In this document: piece after piece, positions 50,763-54,384 of the stretch
Layout: every line of letters starts with the position of its first letter
How positions within the stretch are numbered: position 1 is the first letter of the stretch
Source of the DNA: Mycoemilia scoparia
Taxonomy: Eukaryota; Kickxellomycota; Kickxellomycetes; Kickxellales; Kickxellaceae
Assembly: GCA_027575805.1 (NCBI GenBank)
Contig: JANBPU010000108.1
Coordinates: forward strand, 1 to 54,384
DNA length: 54,384 bases
Direction of reading: 5' to 3'
Made by a program: the position numbers and the translations under genes
Notes under the pieces: generated by a model
Databases searched by the model: none
Seen by the model: the letters and a program-made list of their open reading frames with translations, nothing else
Told to the model about the DNA's origin: nothing

Positions 50763-51350
50763 TGTTGATGCTTTGGATGATGGCTAACACGGACAAACGA
50801 GCAAGCGGACGCAAGAAGATGTGCGGCGGTGGAGGTGGTGTTGGTCGAAGACAACAAAAAGCATACACGAATACCAAAGGTACCGATAAAAAGGAGCAAA
50901 AAGGTTTGCCCATTTGCAAACTTTGTGGGGATCGCTCTAGGCTTTTATACCTTTTTTCGCTTGTTCTTGCCTCTCGCATTTGTACAAAATTTTTGGTGGT
51001 GGTGGTGGTGGTGGTGGTTTGATGAAAAGTTTGGTTGAGTGGGGTGTGTGGTGTCTGCTTATTGGGAGAGCGGTACAAGCGATTGATTTGGTTGGCTGGC
51101 TGGTTGGCTAGCTGGCTCACTGGTCGATGATGATAAGGACAGGAGGAGCCACCGCTCACTTTTACAACTGCTCTGATTCTTTCACTCGGCCCTGTTATTA
51201 TAGAATAGGCTACTGTGCGAAAGAGAGCCAGAGAAAATTTCTTTCTCAATTTGTCTCTTGGGCTAAGGATGATGACGATGTTTAATATCATTCTCACAGG
51301 CGTGTGGTCATCGCTAAGAAAATTAAAGCCTGCAGAGCCAAGAAAATATC

Positions 51351-51462
51351 CATGTATGAGCGATTATTCTTGAAGGGCCAATTTTTGCTAGTAGGCCAAT
51401 TTCATAATTCATATTGGCATGTATGCTCCTCTTTTAGCTCTTCAAAAATAACCATACATATG
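51351..51462 (+). mobile_element. MITE-like element, family 1, copy A of an inverted pair
   Basis: Left end CATGTATGAGCGATTATTCT; the right end on the opposite strand is CATATGTATGGTTATTTTTG. Inside is GGGCCAATTTTTGCTAGTAG. The first 58 or so bases (from 51341) are identical to the reverse complement of the copy ending at 52055, with about three mismatches over 76 bases; the rest is more diverged. Confidence 0.75.
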
Positions 51463-51675
51463 CCTGTTCTTGTTACTTGCTAATAGGTATAAGAGGGAAG
51501 GCAGAGATTGATAAGGGTGAAGCAACGTCATGTCTGATTCGTCAAGCTTGTGATTTTATAAACACATAAGCACATGCCTGGATAATGGTGGCAAAGCCAG
51601 CGCCTAATCGCTTCCTCCGATTGGTTGGTTTTGTCTTTTTGGAAAATATTTGAATTTGTTGGCTTCTCGCTCCAG

Positions 51676-51680
<5 letters not shown>

Positions 51681-51706
<26 letters not shown>
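51681..51706. repeat. (TG)n microsatellite
   Basis: About thirteen TG units, between the two inverted MITE-like copies. Confidence 0.95.
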
Positions 51707-51933
51707 GCAAAACTAACAAATGTTCCTCGCCTCCAAGCCCCTAATCCCAGCAAACTCCATTTTTTAAAGGGATTTGATTAAGAGCAGGAATTGTCCAATG
51801 CATTAAGAATATCTGGCTCCAAGTAGAAAAAGTTAGAACCAAAGATTTCGGTGACCAGAAATTGCCATAAACATTCCACCAGAATCTTATGGAGCTTCAA
51901 GATATTACTCTATATGTCTGGTTTGCTTTTCTT

Positions 51934-52045
51934 AGATACAGGTAGTTATTTTTAAAAGGCTAAAACAGAGTATACATGTCAATATGAATCATGAAACTGG
52001 CCTACTAGCAAAAATTGGCCCTTCAAGAATAATCGCTCATACATG
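51934..52045 (-). mobile_element. MITE-like element, family 1, copy B of an inverted pair
   Basis: Reverse complement of copy A: on the minus strand CATGTATGAGCGATTATTCT starts at 52045 and runs through GGGCCAATTTTTGCTAGTAG to TTTTAAAAATAACTACC. With its neighbour it forms an inverted repeat of about 75 well-matched bases spaced by about 0.6 kb. Confidence 0.75.
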
Positions 52046-52500
52046 GATATTTTCTACCATTGCTATTTGCCTTGGAGATTTGTAAGCTAACTAGAATTTT
52101 AGTTACAGTAAGTGCAGTGTTTTTTCTCTCACGCTTCCAAAGTTATAGCTCTAAAATATTTCAGTGAATATTGGAGTACAAAAGGGTTTGATGAGCTAGA
52201 AAAAGGAGGCAGAGCTTTGGTGAATCTTAAATAAAATCTATGATTTCCGATGAAAAGGAGGATGAATTTGTAAGGAAAATTTGTAATGGCTACAAAATAA
52301 AAATTGTATTGCCAATCACACTGTCACAATAAAGCATTGGTTTAAACACTCAAGTATATCTGGGCAAACAAGAAATAAAAAATTATAAATAGCTCATAAA
52401 CCAGCCGATACAGAGTAAAAATCCTCCCCAATTCCAACTTCAATTCCCCAACTCCCTATACACACATTTGCTCTTACTCACCAACACTTTCTTCTACCGC

Positions 52501-52524
52501 ACACACACACACACACACACACAC
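52501..52524. repeat. (AC)n microsatellite
   Basis: Twelve AC units ending 26 bp before the ATG of the membrane gene, so probably in its 5' UTR or core promoter. Confidence 0.95.
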
Positions 52525-52550
52525 GCGTCACATTTGAATCCAAGGCAATA

Positions 52551-53246
52551 ATGATTTTTGACATATCGCCATCTGCAATCTTGAACTTTCTGTCGTGGAT
52601 GTTCAGCATTCCTGGCAATGTCTCCGTCCTCTTCCAAACCAACGAATTGCCTATGGGCAATATCATCCTAAAGTGTGGTGTAATTTTGTTGGTCTTGGTG
52701 TGGTACGGAGTGTTTTGGTGTATATATCAAGCCACTTTCGAAAGGAAAAAAGACATGTTTTTTAGTGCCTTCAAGTTGACTGTCATTATGGTGTCTGGCT
52801 TCTGGGTTTTCAATGATAGTCTTGTACTATCCTTCATCTTGCAGCTCTACTTATACTGGGTTGGCAAGGAAATACTTGAGACAAGCGAGGGGATTCTTGA
52901 GCCAAGCGAGAAGGTTCCTGATACAAACGAGGAGGCTCTTAAGACAAGTGAGAAGAGCAAAGATGAGTTTTATGATCTAGTTTTTGTAACTGCACTTCTT
53001 GGGCTGATTTTCAGGTCTTGTTTCACGTGCCTGTATGCCTCGCTTGTTTGTTTTCAATTAGTATTAGTGTACAAGATTGAAAAAAGGACCAAAATCAACT
53101 CTCAGAAGTTCTTTTCAAATTTGCTTTTGCCAAATAAGATTGTCATGTTTGTCATGGGTGGTATAAAGATTCTGGAATTCATAGGTAACGAGGTTTACAC
53201 ATGTCTATTATTGGTGTGTATAGTATACGTGTGGGTAAGAATTTGA
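52551..53246 (+). CDS. orphan multi-pass membrane protein with heptad peptide repeat
   Basis: A 231-residue ATG frame, family not recognised. Hydrophobic segments lie near residues 38-60, 72-105 (probably two), 142-176 and 214-229. A polar loop after the second segment pair contains four tandem seven-residue units (ILETSEG, ILEPSEK, VPDTNEE, ALKTSEK), encoded by 21-bp repeats at 52872-52955. The frame stops soon after GTGTGGGTAAGA, a strong donor-like site. In another frame the sequence continues to encode hydrophobic segments up to 53449 (VTAFLFFLYLNFQIMSIF; ALLPVLCLIIKHF). The gene may therefore continue through an intron or have suffered a frameshift; I could not find a splice that joins both in phase. 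No related gene is nearby. Confidence 0.6.
   Translation: MIFDISPSAILNFLSWMFSIPGNVSVLFQTNELPMGNIILKCGVILLVLVWYGVFWCIYQATFERKKDMFFSAFKLTVIMVSGFWVFNDSLVLSFILQLYLYWVGKEILETSEGILEPSEKVPDTNEEALKTSEKSKDEFYDLVFVTALLGLIFRSCFTCLYASLVCFQLVLVYKIEKRTKINSQKFFSNLLLPNKIVMFVMGGIKILEFIGNEVYTCLLLVCIVYVWVRI
52872..52955 (+). repeat. four tandem 21-bp repeats, coding
   Basis: Units start at 52872, 52893, 52914 and 52935 and encode variants of the heptapeptide (I/V/A)(L/P)(E/D/K)(T/P)(S/N)E(G/K/E). They are diverged from each other, so the expansion is not very recent. Confidence 0.8.
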
Positions 53247-53807
53247 AAAGCGAATTGATTTATTACTGGCAAGCTGTAACAGCTTTTTTGTTTTTCCTTT
53301 ATTTGAATTTTCAAATAATGAGTATATTTAGGCCAGCCACTTGTGCCTTGTTGCCTGTTCTATGCTTGATAATAAAACATTTTAAAGCCATCCGACTTGT
53401 TCAATATTTACAAAATCTGCCTCTAGATTTTTGCAATCAGTCACTTTAAAAAGCATAGACCGAATATACAGTCAAGTTTAGGGATAAATAGAAATTCAAA
53501 CAGTTGCCGAACGATAGATTAATATTTAAACTCTCTCTTTTAATTAGTATATAAACTGAAAACTTTAGACAGAAAAGAAAACAAACCAACAATTTTGGAT
53601 ATAAATAAAACCGAAAGCTAAAATAACCAGTAAACTTCTCTCTCTCAAAAATAAACTAGAAATTAAAGCCAAGAGGCCTCTCTATAGCCAAATCTGGTCT
53701 TTGGTAACATAATAGAATAGTAGTAGTGGATTGTAAAACAGGATGGATAATTATAATAATATTGTTATATAGAACGATGATGACGATTGATTATAATGGC
53801 ATGCTTT
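53247..53807. other. 3' region after the membrane gene, FAS2 3' flank
   Basis: 53247-53449 is open in a second frame with hydrophobic coding potential (see the membrane gene). From 53450 to 53807 the DNA is AT-rich and non-coding, with AATAAA near 53603 and 53649 (+). No other feature. Confidence 0.4.
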
Positions 53808-54384
53808 TTACTTGGCAATTGCAACTGCTACAGCATAGTTTCCAGAATGGCTTATCGATACTTTGACATCTTGGGCGCCGGCCTTGCTAACAGCTGCCTT
53901 GGCATCGCCATAGAATGTGATTTCTGGAGCACCACTTGGACCACTGATTACTTCGATTTCGTTGAGTGGAGCTGCTGCACCCTTGGTCCATACCTTTTCT
54001 GACTGAATGTTCAATGAGCTGACAGCCTTAACAACTGCTTCCTTGGCACACCATTTTCCTGCAAAGCTGGATTGAGGATCTGGCTGACGCGAGCAGTATT
54101 CAATTTCTGCTGGGGTAAAGTTGCGTTCAATGAAGGTTGTGTTGCCGGTGTTGATTGCAGATACCAATTCGACATCTACACCAACACCCTGCTGAGTCCC
54201 ATCAGCTCCATTGGCAGACTCGATCTGTTGCTTTGTGGCCAGGGATTCCAGGATCTGACGAGTAAAGTCAACCTCAGCATCAGTCGATTCAGTTGTTGGT
54301 GACTGATTGGTACTCTCAAACTTGTACTTGCTTGAAGCAGCATCATATTGCATGCGGGCTGATGGGTTGAGGTAGACATCGGTT
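53808..54384 (-). CDS. FAS2: fatty acid synthase subunit alpha, C-terminal end (partial)
   Basis: The frame is open to the window edge; 191 residues of the C-terminus are present and the start lies outside. The visible part is the phosphopantetheinyl transferase domain that fungal FAS alpha carries to activate its own acyl carrier domain. Seen are GVGVDVELVSAIN at its start with the metal-binding Asp/Glu, FIERNFTPAEIEYC, the core KWCAKEAVVKAV, and DVKVSISHSGNYAVAVAI at the end. The stretch before it (TDVYLNPSAR) is the end of the ketoacyl synthase linker. The C-terminus is the canonical one, so the gene is probably intact. Confidence 0.93.
   Translation of the reverse strand, partial: TDVYLNPSARMQYDAASSKYKFESTNQSPTTESTDAEVDFTRQILESLATKQQIESANGADGTQQGVGVDVELVSAINTGNTTFIERNFTPAEIEYCSRQPDPQSSFAGKWCAKEAVVKAVSSLNIQSEKVWTKGAAAPLNEIEVISGPSGAPEITFYGDAKAAVSKAGAQDVKVSISHSGNYAVAVAIAK

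Larger units (their letters stand above)
50763..52550. other. intergenic 1.8 kb between IMP dehydrogenase and the membrane gene
   Basis: Divergent promoters with a GGT-type repeat (about 50994-51018), a GT tract (51681-51706), a CA tract (52501-52524) and two inverted MITE-like copies. A long minus-strand frame (50749-51297) starts at GTG, is low complexity (poly-Thr, poly-Pro) and overlaps the IMP dehydrogenase 5' region; it is not called. Confidence 0.5.

Noticed and set aside
50749..51297. 182-codon frame upstream of IMP dehydrogenase, minus strand
   Set aside because: Begins at GTG, is low complexity from a GGT repeat and runs into the 5' region of IMP dehydrogenase; most likely leader and promoter DNA.

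Overview
The window is nuclear DNA from a fungus. It has short GT-AG introns with mostly GTAAGY donors, the standard code (TAA, TAG and TGA all used as stops), AT-rich intergenic DNA full of microsatellites, and fungal gene content: a type I fatty acid synthase alpha subunit ending in its own phosphopantetheinyl transferase domain, RSC9, PEX19 with a CaaX box, PUP1, PCF11 and SPT6. I cannot place the species. An early-diverging, zygomycete-grade lineage is only a guess, from the mix of a dynein intermediate chain, an SLC35F transporter and low-complexity tracts of Asn and Gln.

Layout. 1-6 kb: tRNA-Cys, L-2-hydroxyglutarate dehydrogenase (-), a p24 cargo receptor (-) and an SLC35F-like transporter (-). 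6-9 kb: gene-poor, rich in decayed repeats, with one candidate secreted glycine-rich peptide (+). 9-17.7 kb: PCF11 (-), TRAPP subunit BET3 (+), WDR55/JIP5 (+) and a mitochondrial rhodanese (+). 17.7-23 kb: TANGO6/RTP1 (-) and proteasome beta2 PUP1 (+), which share a 377-bp divergent promoter. 24-28 kb: ATG14 (-), tRNA-Pro (+) and PEX19 (-). 29-40 kb: SPT6 (+), RSC9-like (+) and dynein intermediate chain (-). 41.8-46.4 kb: an unrecognised 1503-residue protein with seven hydrophobic segments and a very long tail (+). 47-54 kb: a second small secreted peptide (-), IMP dehydrogenase (-), an unrecognised repeat-containing membrane protein (+) and the 3' end of FAS2 (-).

These are mostly single-copy housekeeping genes in mixed orientation. 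There is no sign of an operon, a biosynthetic cluster, a CRISPR array or an integrated virus. Several products share broad processes: transcription and chromatin (SPT6, RSC9, PCF11), membrane traffic (p24, BET3, dynein intermediate chain, ATG14), and organelle biogenesis or quality control (PEX19, PUP1). I see no local functional coupling.

The less ordinary material is in four groups. (1) A family of about 100-bp palindromic elements resembling MITEs has at least seven copies. One copy fills half of an intron, and two are near-identical and inverted beside the 52.5-kb membrane gene. (2) Two other dispersed repeat families are diverged. (3) There are two short secreted-peptide genes. (4) There are two orphan multi-pass membrane proteins. 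The JIP5 gene also appears to carry only its ATG in the first coding exon. Multi-exon models were built by hand from splice signals and reading frame, and they have not been checked against transcripts.
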